From positions 55,333,346 through 55,397,345 of the forward strand of contig NC_090324.1 of the NCBI RefSeq assembly GCF_040869045.1: a stretch of 64,000 bases of DNA. The letters are read 5' to 3'. Made by a program: the position numbers and the translations under genes. Of this stretch, positions 54,007 to 64,000 are shown one piece after another. Source of the DNA: Eurosta solidaginis. Taxonomy: Eukaryota > Arthropoda > Insecta > Diptera > Tephritidae. Below the pieces are notes generated by a model. It had not been told where the DNA came from, ran no database searches, and saw only the letters and a list, made by a program, of their open reading frames with translations. Each line of letters starts with the position of its first letter. Position 1 is the first letter of the stretch.

Positions 54007-54801
54007 TTATTCGTTTAAATTTTCATCTTGGAGTTGCATTGAGTAAATCCAATCATCAATCTTATTGCCTCGGTTAAGTTTCAATACCTTTTCTGCAATA
54101 GTGTTTGTACGTTTTGATATTTCAACAGGCGCTCGACTAAGTGAGTATGCATACTCCATCTTAGACCCAGGTCGATATGTACTTGTAAAATCAAATTCTT
54201 TTAGTTTTAGCCACCATGTGACAATGCGCGGCTTCAATGCTGTATTGGACTTAGTTGTTGCAATTGCATTGCAGTCCGTTCGTACAACAAATGGAGTACC
54301 GACTAAATAAACTCGTAATCGTTCAAGCGTCTCTACGATCGCCAATACTTCTAATTCATGTGATGGATACGTAGACTCAGCTGCATTACATCGTCTGCTG
54401 TAATAGTGTACCGGCTTCCAATCCTCGCCTTCTAGCTGCAACAACACTCCAGATAGTCCTATGGAATTAGCGTCGGTGTGTACTTCGTGGCTCTTTGTTA
54501 CGTCAAACAAAACTAACACCGGCTGAGTGCAAAGTGCATGTTTTAATTTTTCAAAAACTATGGCATGTTCGTCTGTCCACACGAATGTTTTTGCTTTCTT
54601 TAGTAACATTGTTAGCGGCATAGCGGTACTACCATAATCTGGTATAAACTTCCTGAAAAACCCGGTTAAGCCAAGGAATCGACGGACTTCACTTTCATTA
54701 GTGGGTTGAGGAAAAGCTTTAATTGATTTTGTTTTCTCCTCACCAGGCTTGATACCATCTTGGCTTACGACATGGCCTAAGAATTTAACATTTCTTGACA
54801 T
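54007..54801 (-). CDS. mdg3-like RT connection and RNase H (intact 264-codon frame)
   Basis: It begins with VKFLGHVVSQDGI (end of RT) and the connection RRFLGLTGFFRKFIPDYGS. RNase H residues are HTDANSIGLSGVLLQ (Asp), SHELEVLAIVETLERLRVYL (Glu) and VRTDCNAI (Asp). The usual DALSR motif is YSLSR. There are no breaks in this stretch. It is separated from the preceding RT frame by frameshifts around 54805-54960. Confidence 0.88.
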   Translation of the reverse strand: MSRNVKFLGHVVSQDGIKPGEEKTKSIKAFPQPTNESEVRRFLGLTGFFRKFIPDYGSTAMPLTMLLKKAKTFVWTDEHAIVFEKLKHALCTQPVLVLFDVTKSHEVHTDANSIGLSGVLLQLEGEDWKPVHYYSRRCNAAESTYPSHELEVLAIVETLERLRVYLVGTPFVVRTDCNAIATTKSNTALKPRIVTWWLKLKEFDFTSTYRPGSKMEYAYSLSRAPVEISKRTNTIAEKVLKLNRGNKIDDWIYSMQLQDENLNE

Positions 54802-57017
54802 AAAAGTACATTTACTTGGTTTTAGCGTGAGACCTCCAAAAACTCGGCTAGGACACCAATACCTTCACTAACATTCTTTGTTGCGATTATAACCTCATCA
54901 ACGTAGCTTATAATTTTGGCTCGGTTTCTCAAACCACGTACAAGTTGAATAATCATCTCCTAAAAGACCATTGGTGCATTTCGCAGTCCAAATGGCATTA
55001 CATTATACTCGTATAATCCCTCAGGCGTCAAAAACGCTGTGAACTTCTTGCTCTCATCATGTAATGGAATTTGATAATATGCTGCAGTCATATCAAGGGT
55101 GGTAAAAAACGTATTACCCCCAAGCTTTGACAACTGCTCTTCTACTATTGGCATTGGGAATTGTTGTTTTATGGTGACCGCATTAAGTGCCCTAAAGTCA
55201 ACGCACATTCTATCTTCCCCGTTTGACTTCTTCACTATTACAAATGGAGGTGCGTAAGGTGATGAACTATGACGAATTATATTGTGCTTAAGCAAGTCGT
55301 CAATTATCGTGGAAAGTACAGGTGTTTGGTTTGGTTTCTCGGTGCTGACAACGATTTCCATAGTTGTTGTTTTACAACGTCCAAGATTTCCTAAATCTTC
55401 TGCAAAACAATCATCGTATTTTTCTAGTAAATGAAGTAATTCGTGCATTTCATCTTTGCTTAATGATACATTAACATTAAAACCCTTTGCCGTATTTTTC
55501 TGTATTTGCATATTTCCCGACTGTATAACTAGTGAACAATCTTTTCGACACAAAACATCTCGTCCAATGAACAGATCGTATGGCATAAACTCGTCGGGTA
55601 CTACATGCAATTTCGTATTCAGTGCGCTGCCTTCTATAACTAATTCTACTTCAATCTCTTCTTTGCTTTCAACGCTTGCACCCGCAAATCCCTCTAACTT
55701 TCTAACACATACTTTCTTTTCCACATTGGTTATTACTTTGGGTTCGGATATGATTGATGTGTCGCTGCCAGTATCGATAAACGCCGAATACTGATCACCA
55801 TTCAGCAAGACCCTTGACATTAACGGTGGATATAAATTTTCACTAACTACCTTCGCAACCATTGATTTTTCATAGCGGCAAGACTTAGAATCGTGTCCCA
55901 CCTTGTTATATTTTGCGCATCTTTCCTTTCTTGGAGGCTTTGGACATTTTGCTGCAATGTGTCCATACTCGTTGCAATTAAAACATTTTGTATATTTCTT
56001 GTCTGTAGTAACATTTCGTGTTACCTCGTTTACATTTCTATTACCACTATCTTTACCTTTGAACGCACTATATACATTTGCTAAACTATCGAGAGATCGC
56101 AATAAATCGTTACATGTTGATAATTTCATTGCCAGAAGGGTGCGTGTTAAATTACTGTCATTTAACCCCCCAATAATGTATGTATTGATTGATTCTTCAT
56201 CAACCTTACCTTGCCTACCAATATTTAACATAGCGTAATAGTATTGACTAAAATTTTCATTTGTTCTCCTCTTTCTTCGTGATAATTTCGCGTGCACTTC
56301 TGCAGTACACATTGTGAAAGGAAAAGTTGTTTGAAATGCTGATACAAAAGCTGACCATCGTTGAAATACGTTTTGTGCATCGAGCCATTCTTTGGCCACG
56401 CCTTTCAACTTTGATTGAGCGGCTAACAAAATTTCTTGCTCAGACCATCCGTATGCTTCTCGTAGCTGTATAACTTTATCAACAAACTTTTTCGATGTTA
56501 AACTCCCTTTTAATGGATCAAAATCAGGTAATATTGCGATGATGTCGTGCACTGCGCTTCTTTTCCATTTAGGTTGCCTCATTGGGACTAACAATGGAAG
56601 ATCTGCTATTGGTGTACCATTAAAATCCTGTTCCAATGAACTCCTTGGTATTTCAGCGTGAACCTCTGTTGTGGCAGTTGAATGGTTATCGTGGCAACTT
56701 TCTTCTGCTGGAATCGTTGTGGCGTTCCACGGTGTTAACGTTTGCCTTATCTGTACTGTCACCAAATCGTTTACAGACTTAGCTAGCCACGCAATAATGC
56801 CACGCATTTCTTCCATTTGCTTCCGCATAGCTGTAACTTCGCTGCTTACATCCAACTCTTCAGCATCAACTTCATCAACGCCGTACATTTCCGCCAATTT
56901 AATAATTTTTGTTGCTTTATTGCCCATTACCGTCGCACCTTGGTTTTGTAGAAATTTGTTGATTTGATCAACCTTTAAAGTGTTTAATTTGATCATGTTT
57001 CCCATATTACAGTGCAA
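54802..57017 (-). pseudogene. mdg3-like Gag-protease-RT polyprotein
   Basis: ATG 57017 opens a 685-codon frame. It has a SAP-like N-terminus (residues 15-55), capsid (150-320), zinc knuckle C345-C358 (CFNCNEYGHIAAKC), and a second knuckle with Tyr for its second Cys (367-380). Protease AFIDTGSDTS has the active DTG at 415-417. RT runs from about 575, with LDMTAAYYQIP (Asp 642) and MPFGLRNAP. A TAG right after NAPMVF (54960) ends it. Beyond the stop the catalytic box reads YVDE instead of YVDD (about 54884-54895). Gag and protease look intact; the RT is not. Confidence 0.92.
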
Positions 57018-57653
57018 TTAACTTTTCTGCATGCAATTGTCATCCAAAAAAATGAAAAAAAAAATTGTCTTGCTTCTTTTTTTTGCAGTTCTGCAGAAAT
57101 TCACTTGTAATCACGTTGGTTTTTCTTGAACGTCTCGCCGTTGTTCAGCCCGTATGGCTCACAATAATTCTCCTCAATAGAATTCCAGAACGTTCTTCGA
57201 TATTGCAGCTATAAACACCACTGCCCCTTGTACGTTGCTCTTAAACCGTTGCAAAAACACAAAACAAAAAAAAAATCTACTCTTGCTTTTGTCTTGTTTT
57301 TGTTGTTGCGTTCTCGTCGTTTTATTTGTATCGAAGTCGTTGCAAACACACAAACTAACCTTCTACTTGTGTTCTTACATTCGTTACTTCGATTGTTGAT
57401 TCTTTTGCGTTTACCTTTTGTTGTGTACGTATACAAAGTCACTCGCCGTTATAATTGTTCGACTGTAACTGTTGCAAATGATCTCTTAAATATGTTCAGA
57501 GACGCTTGAAGCAATTTCGTTTGCTCTTTTACTTTTTAAACTTATTCGTTGATTCGCTTACTGGTGGTATTTTTCCCCTCGCTTGTGTCGTTGATTGAAA
57601 ATTCAATTCGTATGTAGGAATGGATGCAAAATATGTTCTTCTCACTTCTGAGA
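57018..57653 (-). other. 5' leader and primer binding site of the mdg3-like element
   Basis: In minus sense, TCTCAGAAGTGAG follows the LTR by one base and resembles a tRNA-Leu-type primer site (GTCAGAAGTGGG in relatives) with changes. The rest is a 600-bp leader without a long credible ORF. Confidence 0.6.
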
Positions 57654-57864
57654 TGTCAGGAATGTCCAAATGGATTAAAATGAATAGTCTCACCACGTTT
57701 ATAAAAGTAATACATGTATTTGTTTATTTAATTAACAAAAGGTTTAGGTTGAATTATGATTAAAATTTTAAGGAAATTGATTTTACCACGAACTGACTAC
57801 CGTTCTGCTTCAAAGTCAACCAGCGAATGCCCTCAATGCTCTCACAAGCAAACTGTCGGTGACA
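57654..57864 (-). repeat. 5' LTR (minus sense) of the mdg3-like element
   Basis: It pairs with 52581-52791 and has perfect TG...CA ends next to AATG. Confidence 0.92.
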
Positions 57865-57868
57865 AATG

Positions 57869-58548
57869 CAAGAAGAAACTAATAGTTGTTCCCAGAAAGA
57901 TGATTCCTAACGTGCTCAGCAAACCGCATAATGGTCCAAGTGGAGGTCATCTTGGAATAACGAAGACGCTTGAGAAAATTAAGCAGAGATTCTATTGGGT
58001 TGGTTGCCGTCAGTCGGTCACAGAGTGGATTGCCAACTGCGAGGTTTGCAACAGAGCGAAAGGGCCCAAAACACCCCCATTTGAAAGGATCGCCATGGAT
58101 GTCGCAGGTCAGTTTCCTACTAGCAACTGCGGAAAAAATACATACTGGTGGTTTTGGATTATTTCAGTAAATGGCCAGAGTGGGTATACCTCCCAAACCA
58201 AGAAGCGGAAACCGCAGAAGAAGTGGTTACAAACGATTTGGTTGAAAGGTATTGTGTACCAATGGAGTTACATTGTGACCAAGGCAGGAATTTTGAATCA
58301 GCTGTGTTCCAAGAAATGTGTAAGAAATTGGGCATTCGAAAAACACGGACAACTGTATTGCATCCTCCGTCCGATGGTATGGTGGAACGTTTCAATAGAA
58401 CATTGGAGGAGCATTTAAGAAAAGTAGAAAACAAGTACCCTAAGGAGTGGGATACACACATATCATAATTCTTGATGGCTTACCGCTCGGCAGTGCATGA
58501 GACAACGGGAAAAACACCCGCAAAGGTAATTTTTGGCAATGACCTTCT
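57869..58548 (+). pseudogene. SAP-Gypsy integrase, second copy
   Basis: Here the zinc finger is intact (GPSGGHLGITKTLEKIKQRF, then CEVCNRAKG), unlike the first copy. The core has AMDVAGQFPTS (first Asp), HCDQGRNFES (second Asp) and PSDGMVERFNRT (Glu). One frameshift near 58140 splits it into 57756-58418 and 58148-58468, and there is a stop at 58466. It ends at the same CTTC site (58545-58548) that carries the LTR insertion in the first copy. Confidence 0.88.
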
Positions 58549-58598
58549 TTAAAAAGGATTTATGATGATGGCAGGATCGCCATGTAAGAAGGTAAACT
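58549..58598 (-). repeat. 50-bp stub of the non-autonomous LTR in the second SAP-Gypsy copy
   Basis: TTTAAAAAGGATTTATGATG and the following bases match the first 50 bp of the LTR at 47277 at the identical target position. It then breaks into unrelated sequence at 58599. Confidence 0.85.
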
Positions 58599-59100
58599 GT
58601 GTTACGGCCCCGTCGGCCTCTTCCTTAAGATGGGCTTGCCCAGCGTGTTGGTAAAAGTGGTGTGTGCACTGGCATTAATGCGGGAGCTTCAGCCTGGGGA
58701 GGGTTCGAAACACTTTTACCGAACCAAGCCCCCATCTGTCAGCTCGGGGGCCGAACAAGAACTTAAACTTTGCACACTAACGAAAAGCTACCGGAAAGCC
58801 TGAGTACCACCAACTATGCCTGGAAAACCCCATACCTAGCAGCGCGTATCTTATTTTGGCGGCTGCTCTTAACCCACCCTACCATGGATTTAAAGCTGTT
58901 AATAAAGCCCCAAGAGACCAACCACACTACAATGGAATTAGACCAACACAATTAAATTTACAATTTCATATTTACAAATTTTTATTACAGTTCAGCTCAT
59001 TCTCCTTATAGGTTAAAAAAATTTAAACGTATGTAAGACTTAGTGTAGGTGGCAATCTAATCGTAGAATTAATCACCAAGATCTTAATTTATATCCGTAA
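58599..59100. other. GC-rich segment with an imperfect long hairpin
   Basis: 58599-58755 can fold on itself. GTTACGGCCCCGTCGG pairs loosely with CTCGGGGGCCGAAC, and GGTAAAAGTG pairs with CACTTTTACC. Composition differs from the surroundings, so this is probably the edge of another mobile element. No coding sequence was recognised; a 61-codon frame at 58770-58955 is not convincing. Confidence 0.4.
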
Positions 59101-61526
59101 CAACTAAATTTTTTTTTCTTGGGTATTGATCAGACAGAAAAAACTAACCTACCTCAACAATATGTAAATTATATATTTTATGAGTTCGGCGACCTTGCCG
59201 CTCACGAGAGCTTGGAGTTTCAGTGTAAAGATTAAGAAACCAAAACAAAAATTCTTCCTCTAATTCTCTTGGTTTTACCGTGAGATGATCCGAACTCCAC
59301 ACGGGAGATGGGTATTCATATGTATGTACGAAAGTACTTAAAAATGATGCGAACAACAAAGAAAGAAAGCTTGCATCCATGTGCATATATGTACGTACAT
59401 ACATAAGTTGGTTATGTATGTAAGTACATGTTACTTACGTTCTCTATCGTAGCATTTATGTATACTTAGTAGGTTGGTGGATAAAATCAAATAAGTGAAC
59501 TTACTTACATGTTTTCCAGTGGTAATGGTTTGCTTACTGTCCCACAAAGCGAAGAAGGCCTTCCTTGCTTGGTACGCAGCTGCTGGTGCACGTTCATATG
59601 CTTCAAATATTATAACCTATTTTATCCAACCAAATTTACCTTAGCAGTTAGGTGTGGTTATTTCAATGGCCAATATGGTATATAAGGTTTGCGAAGGGCG
59701 CATAAAAGGTGTCAAAGAATAACCGCCGCCGACCGGAGCGCCAGCAAAAAAATGAATTTAAGAGAATGGTGAGCAATTGGAGCTAAGAGAGTCTCCCAAA
59801 CATTGACAATTTCAAAGTTTTGGTTTTTGATTTCTTCGATCTTTTTCTCAAAAGAGCGATCCGGAAATTAATAAAATGGATGACGATTTACAACATCTTG
59901 TGGAACTAGGTCAGTTTAACAGCTGATCATATGTTTTTCTTTTATGTTAATGTACATCGATTAGCTATGTTGTTGAAATGCAATAACATAGTTACAATAA
60001 AATTATCCTAATGTTCATGGTTCAAAGGTAAGTATAACGATTTGATTAAAGGTTATTACAAACTCAATTAACATTATTTAGATATGTAGGAACCTAGGAA
60101 GATGGTTCTATTGCAGTTTCTTAAAAAAAAAAATCCTTTTATTAGGATGTTCTTCTTCTTCCCTTCCTGGCTAGGGTATAATTATTTGAAATGAAGTTAA
60201 TTATTAATAACTATTTTCTTACTCTATTCAAAAGGTTACATAGGGGTAGGAATTAAGACAAACCAGTGAGAGTAGGTATTATGGCAAATTCATTCCTTTG
60301 TGCTTAGGTTTGCTTTGTATAATTATTTAGACTAACAGGTAACTCTAAAGGTAAGTATAATTCATGTTTTCAGAAGACGAATATTTAAGAACTAAGGATA
60401 AAATTAGCAGTAAGTATAATTGAAGATGTTCATTGTAGGTTATGACAAAGTAAGTATGCGCATGTACATCTACATGCAACTGGGATCAAAATCCCTGGCT
60501 TTTATTTTTACATTGTAATGCGGGTCTTCTAACTCTGGTCGATGGTGATTTCTGATCTGAAAGGGAAAACCGCCTTTTCCACTATCGGGTAAAACCGCGC
60601 TGGTTATAAACTTAACTTTTACATGTTTAGGGGTTACAATTATGAAAGCTAAAACCCTCTTAACAATTCCCTAACTAAATGGTTGTGGGTAAATTGTTTT
60701 TTGTTGAATTAATTATGATTTTTTTCTAGGTCCTTTTCTAGCGATCCCGAATCACAAGAACTTAATGATAAAGTGGAAAACCGCCTTTTCCACTGGCTCA
60801 CTTGTATTCTAACTTTTTATATAAACGTTGAAAATTGACAAGTTAGATATAAGTATGTAGGATACATAAGAAAATTGTCTTAAAGGCTAAGATTCGGCCA
60901 CTATTTGCCGGCATACATTTGGGCATTATTTTGGGCCATTCAACTGGTGATTGATTCCGGCCGCAACAACACTTTTGCGCACGTTATTCAGGCTGCGCTT
61001 GGAGGGCCTCAGTTAGGTAGCCTAAAAGAGGGATTTCACTTTAGACACTTTTAGCACAACACATAACTTTGATTTAAGTTTTAGAGCCTTTCTTACCAAT
61101 TTCTTTAAGTTGGGTTTAATTTGATTGCAGGGAATGTAGTGGTGGTGGGAAGTGAGTTAGTTAAATTAGCACTCGCGATTTATCTTAACTTTTCGAGTTA
61201 AATTGGACACTTGATTTACTAACTACACTTCCACACTTACGATCTGCTAAGCACGATGGTTCTTCAGGAAAAGAACGATTTTCGGGCCGGATATAAGGCC
61301 GAGACCCATGAGGTAGTAATTGACATATAGATTACCGATAATTTTCGTATCGAAAATCATATGTTCGAACTGATGATTGAAGGATGTTAATCTTAGAATA
61401 GTGTTGGGAACTACCGGGTGTTCTGTATGAAAATTTAAAAGAAAGCAAAAGTAGAAGAATTTTAAAAACAAGGGAAACTGTGTTTATGTGAGGGTGAATA
61501 AAGTGCATGCATTTACCCATGGTACA
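59101..61526. other. Unassigned region, at its right end the LTR of the minus-strand F1 Gypsy element
   Basis: No believable gene. The F1 LTR starts (minus sense) at 61526 with TGTACCATGGGTAAATG and must extend leftward, but its other end could not be fixed. The second LTR lies outside the window. A hairpin word is present at 60563-60583 and 60772-60794. Short GGTAAGTATA words recur at about 60027, 60351 and 60410. Confidence 0.45.
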
Positions 61527-61540
61527 TATACCCCCCACCT
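61527..61540 (-). promoter_or_regulatory. Polypurine tract of the minus-strand F1 Gypsy element
   Basis: In minus sense AGGTGGGGGGTATA separates the integrase stop codon (61541-61539, overlapping it) from the LTR start TGTACCATGGG. This fixes the LTR start of the F1 family. Confidence 0.75.
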
Positions 61541-62554
61541 AGAGTGTTGGTGCGGTCGGTAACTTGCCCCTATCTTTTTGGATATCCTTTTGGTTGTAAA
61601 TCGCACGCTTCCCTGTATTAACGTCTTCTAACTCATGTAGGCAATTGCCTTTTCGTGCAACAACTTTAGCTTTTATGAACTTTGGCGCAAACTTGGCACA
61701 TAATTTTTTTGCGGCATCGCTTAGAACAAAATTTCTACTATACACGCTATCACCTACTTTAAAATTTTCCGCGGAACTTCGCAAATTATATCTTTTCGCA
61801 GAGCTTTCGAAAGCTTTTTTCATATGCTCACCAATTGATTTCCGTATTAATGCAAGCTTGTCTGTTCTATCAAGGATATTATCATCAGGGCATAGTACGG
61901 GGTACAACCTATTGCCTGGTGAAATTAACTCCTCAATGCCTCGGCAATGCTTGGCAAGTGCTTGTCCCATAGGGCCTGGTCATCCTTCAAGTATGCTCTT
62001 ATGCCCGCAATTATGGATCTGTTGACTCGCTCGCTTGCATTTGCTTGGGGGCTGTACAACGCGGTGTAAACATACTTGATTCCCCGTTCAGAAAGTTAAT
62101 TGTTGAGCTGAGAAGATTTAAATTGTTTCCCGTTGTCACTTAAAATGATCTCGGGGGTTCCAAAAATGCTAAAAACGTTTTCCTTTAGAAAATCAGAGAT
62201 GCCTGTGGCATTGAAATTTTTCACCGTATTAACTAAAGGAAACTTAGTGTAGTGGTCTAAAACAATAAAAATTCCTATGTTCCCTTGCTTTGAACGGGGA
62301 TAAGGACCTAAGAAATTGATATAGAGTTTTTGGAAGGGACGCTGAACAGTGTATTGCGCGGACATAGGTGATCGAAGCGTACTGTTGGAAGGTTTGGTTT
62401 GTTGGCAAGTTTCGTAACCTCGGACATAATCCTTGACGTCAATCGTCATATTGGGCCAATAGAAATTGAGCCTTAACCGCTCTAAGGTCTTGGCGATTCG
62501 TCCGTGGCATTTGTTAGGTTGGCAGTGGGCGTTCTGGATCACGTCGTTAAGCAA
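61539..62554 (-). pseudogene. F1 Gypsy integrase (minus-strand copy)
   Basis: The frame 62554-62096 holds the zinc finger (NAHCQPNKCHGRIAKTL, then CQQTK with one Cys) and core residues INFLGPYPRSKQG (the expected Asp is Asn) and LSDNGKQF (Asp). The Glu region is in a broken stretch near 62030. The frame 61970-61539 is the C-terminal domain (YNLRSSAENFKVGDSVYSRN, then APKFIKAKVVARKGN). Frame breaks near 62096 and 61975. Confidence 0.85.
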
Positions 62555-62566
62555 GGTTTTAGGAAT

Positions 62567-62977
62567 CTATAGCTTCCAGTTGTAGACCTCTCGCTCAGGG
62601 TTACCAGTGGGATGTTCGCTCCTCTTATACACGACATCCTCAAATATTCGTAAATCAGGCAAACAATTTTGATTCTTTTTGACGTTATCTATCAATTTCA
62701 TGTATTCTTCGGACTTAAATTCGAACGATTCTATATCGACTAACGGACGGAACTCTAACTCGTTGATCTCTTCGAAGGATAGGGTAACGGGTAATACCTT
62801 CAAGGTACCTTTTCTATGCTCTATGTTGAACCTGTAACCTTGAAGCTTCAGAGACCATCGGGGCAATCGGGTGGATAAGTCGCTTTGGCGCATCAGCCAT
62901 TGAAGACTGGCATGATCGGTCACAATTGTAAAATCTTGCCCTGCAACATAAGCGCGGAACTTCTTTAGGCTAAGCAT
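62567..62977 (-). CDS. F1 Gypsy RNase H C-terminal part and linker (minus-strand copy)
   Basis: It contains SLKKFRAYVAGQDFTIVTDH (third Asp of RNase H), the basket RWSLKLQGYRF, and a linker to integrase with an acidic stretch. The DSLSR motif reads VTLSF. It is separated from the preceding frame by a stop/frameshift at about 62980-63008. Confidence 0.82.
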   Translation of the reverse strand: MLSLKKFRAYVAGQDFTIVTDHASLQWLMRQSDLSTRLPRWSLKLQGYRFNIEHRKGTLKVLPVTLSFEEINELEFRPLVDIESFEFKSEEYMKLIDNVKKNQNCLPDLRIFEDVVYKRSEHPTGNPEREVYNWKL

Positions 62978-63007
62978 AACTGCGAGGCATTCTAGCTCCG
63001 TAACACT

Positions 63008-63751
63008 TTAATTGCTTTGGGCTTTGTTGAGCTTTTGGGAGAAATATGCAATTGGCGCCTCGATGCCATCTTCATTCTTCTGCGCCAAAACCGCACCGAC
63101 TCCGAGCTTAGATGCGTCACATTGGATGATGAGCGGCTTCTCATAGTTAGGACTAGCCAGGACAGGGGCGGAACATAAAACTTGCTTCAAAGTATCAAAC
63201 GACTTTTGTGCTTCATCATTCCAATTAAAATTTTTGTTTTTCCTTAATAAATTCGTCAATGGTGTTGTAAGGTACGCAAAGTTATTTACGAACCGGCGGT
63301 ACCAACCGGCCATTCCAAGGAAACGCCGGACTTGTTTAACAGTAGTTGGTACGGGATAATTCGTAACTGCCGAAATCTTCTCAAGGTCTGTTCGCAGCGT
63401 GCCATTACCCACAATATATCCCAGATACTTCACCTCACTGATGCAAAACTTACTTTTCTCGACATTAATGGTTAAGCCAGCTTTTTTTAAATGATGCGCA
63501 ACTTCAGAAAGAACGGACATATGACTATCAAAGTCTTCGGACAATATAAGCAGGTCGTCTAAATAGACAAAAACTTGATTTTTCAGTTTAGGTGGGATGA
63601 CGCGATCCATCAAGCGGCAAAGTGCTTGAGGAGCGTTGCATAAGCCAAAGGGCATTACACAGTAACGATACAACGGACGGTTGGGGACAGTAAAACAAGT
63701 ATAATCTCGGGAGTTCTCGGACAGGGGGATTTGCCAAAAAGCTCGACGCAA
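63008..63751 (-). CDS. F1 Gypsy RT core and RNase H start (minus-strand copy)
   Basis: The 247-codon frame starts inside motif A (LRRAFWQIPLSEN, as in the plus copy without the usual Asp). It has MPFGLCNAPQ and the YLDD box (residues 63-66), VKYLGYIVGNG, the connection GMAGWYRRFVNNF, and IIQCDASKLGVGAVLAQ of RNase H. The frame is intact and gives the best view of this family. Confidence 0.9.
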   Translation of the reverse strand: MRRAFWQIPLSENSRDYTCFTVPNRPLYRYCVMPFGLCNAPQALCRLMDRVIPPKLKNQVFVYLDDLLILSEDFDSHMSVLSEVAHHLKKAGLTINVEKSKFCISEVKYLGYIVGNGTLRTDLEKISAVTNYPVPTTVKQVRRFLGMAGWYRRFVNNFAYLTTPLTNLLRKNKNFNWNDEAQKSFDTLKQVLCSAPVLASPNYEKPLIIQCDASKLGVGAVLAQKNEDGIEAPIAYFSQKLNKAQSN

Positions 63752-64000
63752 ATCTCGTGAAGTTATGTATTTCGCCTTTGGTATCCTGCTTATGCGGGAG
63801 GGGTTAAGCGTCCTTAACGGTTACGCTATTTAATTTTCGGGAATCAAGACACAGACGGACCTTATTTGGCTTCTTCACTAGAACAACCGGACTGGACCAA
63901 GGACTATTAGGTGACTCTCCGATCACACCTAATTGAAGCATTTCGTCAATTTCTGCATGAACAAGCTTTTCTACCACGAGAGAAATGGGAAAATACCTTT
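63752..64000 (-). pseudogene. F1 Gypsy RT N-terminal part, running off the window
   Basis: In minus sense it reads EMLQLGVIGESPNSPWSSPV (positions about 63950-63890) and the motif KPNKVRLCLDSRKLNSVTV. It is then broken by a frameshift with stop near 63800. The rest of the element lies beyond the window edge. Confidence 0.8.

Larger units (their letters stand above)
52581..57864 (-). mobile_element. mdg3-like Gypsy LTR retrotransposon, nearly complete, TSD AATG
   Basis: The 211-bp direct LTRs are 52581-52791 and 57654-57864, with about eight mismatches by eye. They are flanked by AATG (52577-52580 and 57865-57868). Minus-strand order: 5' LTR (right), primer site, gag, protease, RT, RNase H, integrase, 3' LTR. 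It is 5.28 kb. It lies inside the second SAP-Gypsy fragment, whose reading frame resumes exactly across one target copy. The mdg3/micropia/blastopia lineage is suggested by the RT motifs and the short LTR. Confidence 0.93.

Noticed and set aside
1..64000. CRISPR arrays, bacterial operons, riboswitches, prophage
   Set aside because: The DNA is clearly insect; the regular repeats are transposon-internal arrays with no spacer structure and no cas-like genes.

Overview
This window is eukaryotic, AT-rich and almost entirely mobile DNA. No intact host gene, rRNA or tRNA gene was found. The repertoire points to a higher fly, most likely a tephritid fruit fly. It includes Gypsy-group LTR elements with a SAP-domain Gag, Jockey-like and DUF4780-type non-LTR elements, Transib transposons, DINE/Helentron-like repeats with central tandem arrays and a tRNA-derived SINE. 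The species assignment is inference from repeat types, not from a marker gene.

Layout. 1-2366: 3' end of a 412/mdg1-like Gypsy element (integrase plus LTR). 2510-2805: scrap of a non-LTR reverse transcriptase. 2851-6806: an LTR-like start followed by Helentron-like repeat copy 1 (19 tandem units). 6807-10045: block A1, which is duplicated later. 10046-17288: a truncated Gypsy element, here called F1, interrupted by a near full-length non-LTR element (10995-15010) with clear target-site duplications. 17291-19609: the same LTR-like start plus Helentron-like copy 2. 19610-21425: unassigned. 21426-30590: block A2, the paralogue of A1, split by a second non-LTR element (24010-27168) and Helentron-like copy 3 (27847-30436). 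30741-31178: foldback element. 32264-34910: Helentron-like copy 4.

35266-58598 is a deeply nested stack. A SAP-Gag Gypsy element (LTR at 35266) is split inside its RT by two abutting Transib elements (about 37499-41240 and 41246-45796). The first Transib carries a SINE with a perfect 10-bp target duplication. The second carries a different Helentron-like family (41590-42518), which itself holds a SINE fragment. The Gypsy integrase is then split by a non-autonomous LTR element (47277-51645, TSD CTTC). A second SAP-Gypsy fragment follows, split by a nearly complete mdg3-like Gypsy element (52581-57864, TSD AATG). 58599-61526 is largely unassigned. 61527-64000 is a second F1 Gypsy copy on the minus strand, running off the window.

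Nothing here works as an operon. The informative relationships are the order of insertion, the paralogous empty sites and the shared breakpoints. The most notable observations are: (1) two unrelated-sequence repeat families with one Helentron/DINE architecture; (2) two F1-type LTR starts, each carrying the same Helentron-like insertion at the same base; (3) two Transib elements sharing one CGACG target; (4) a 2A-like motif in the non-LTR element; (5) two SAP-Gypsy fragments carrying the same nested insertion at the same site.
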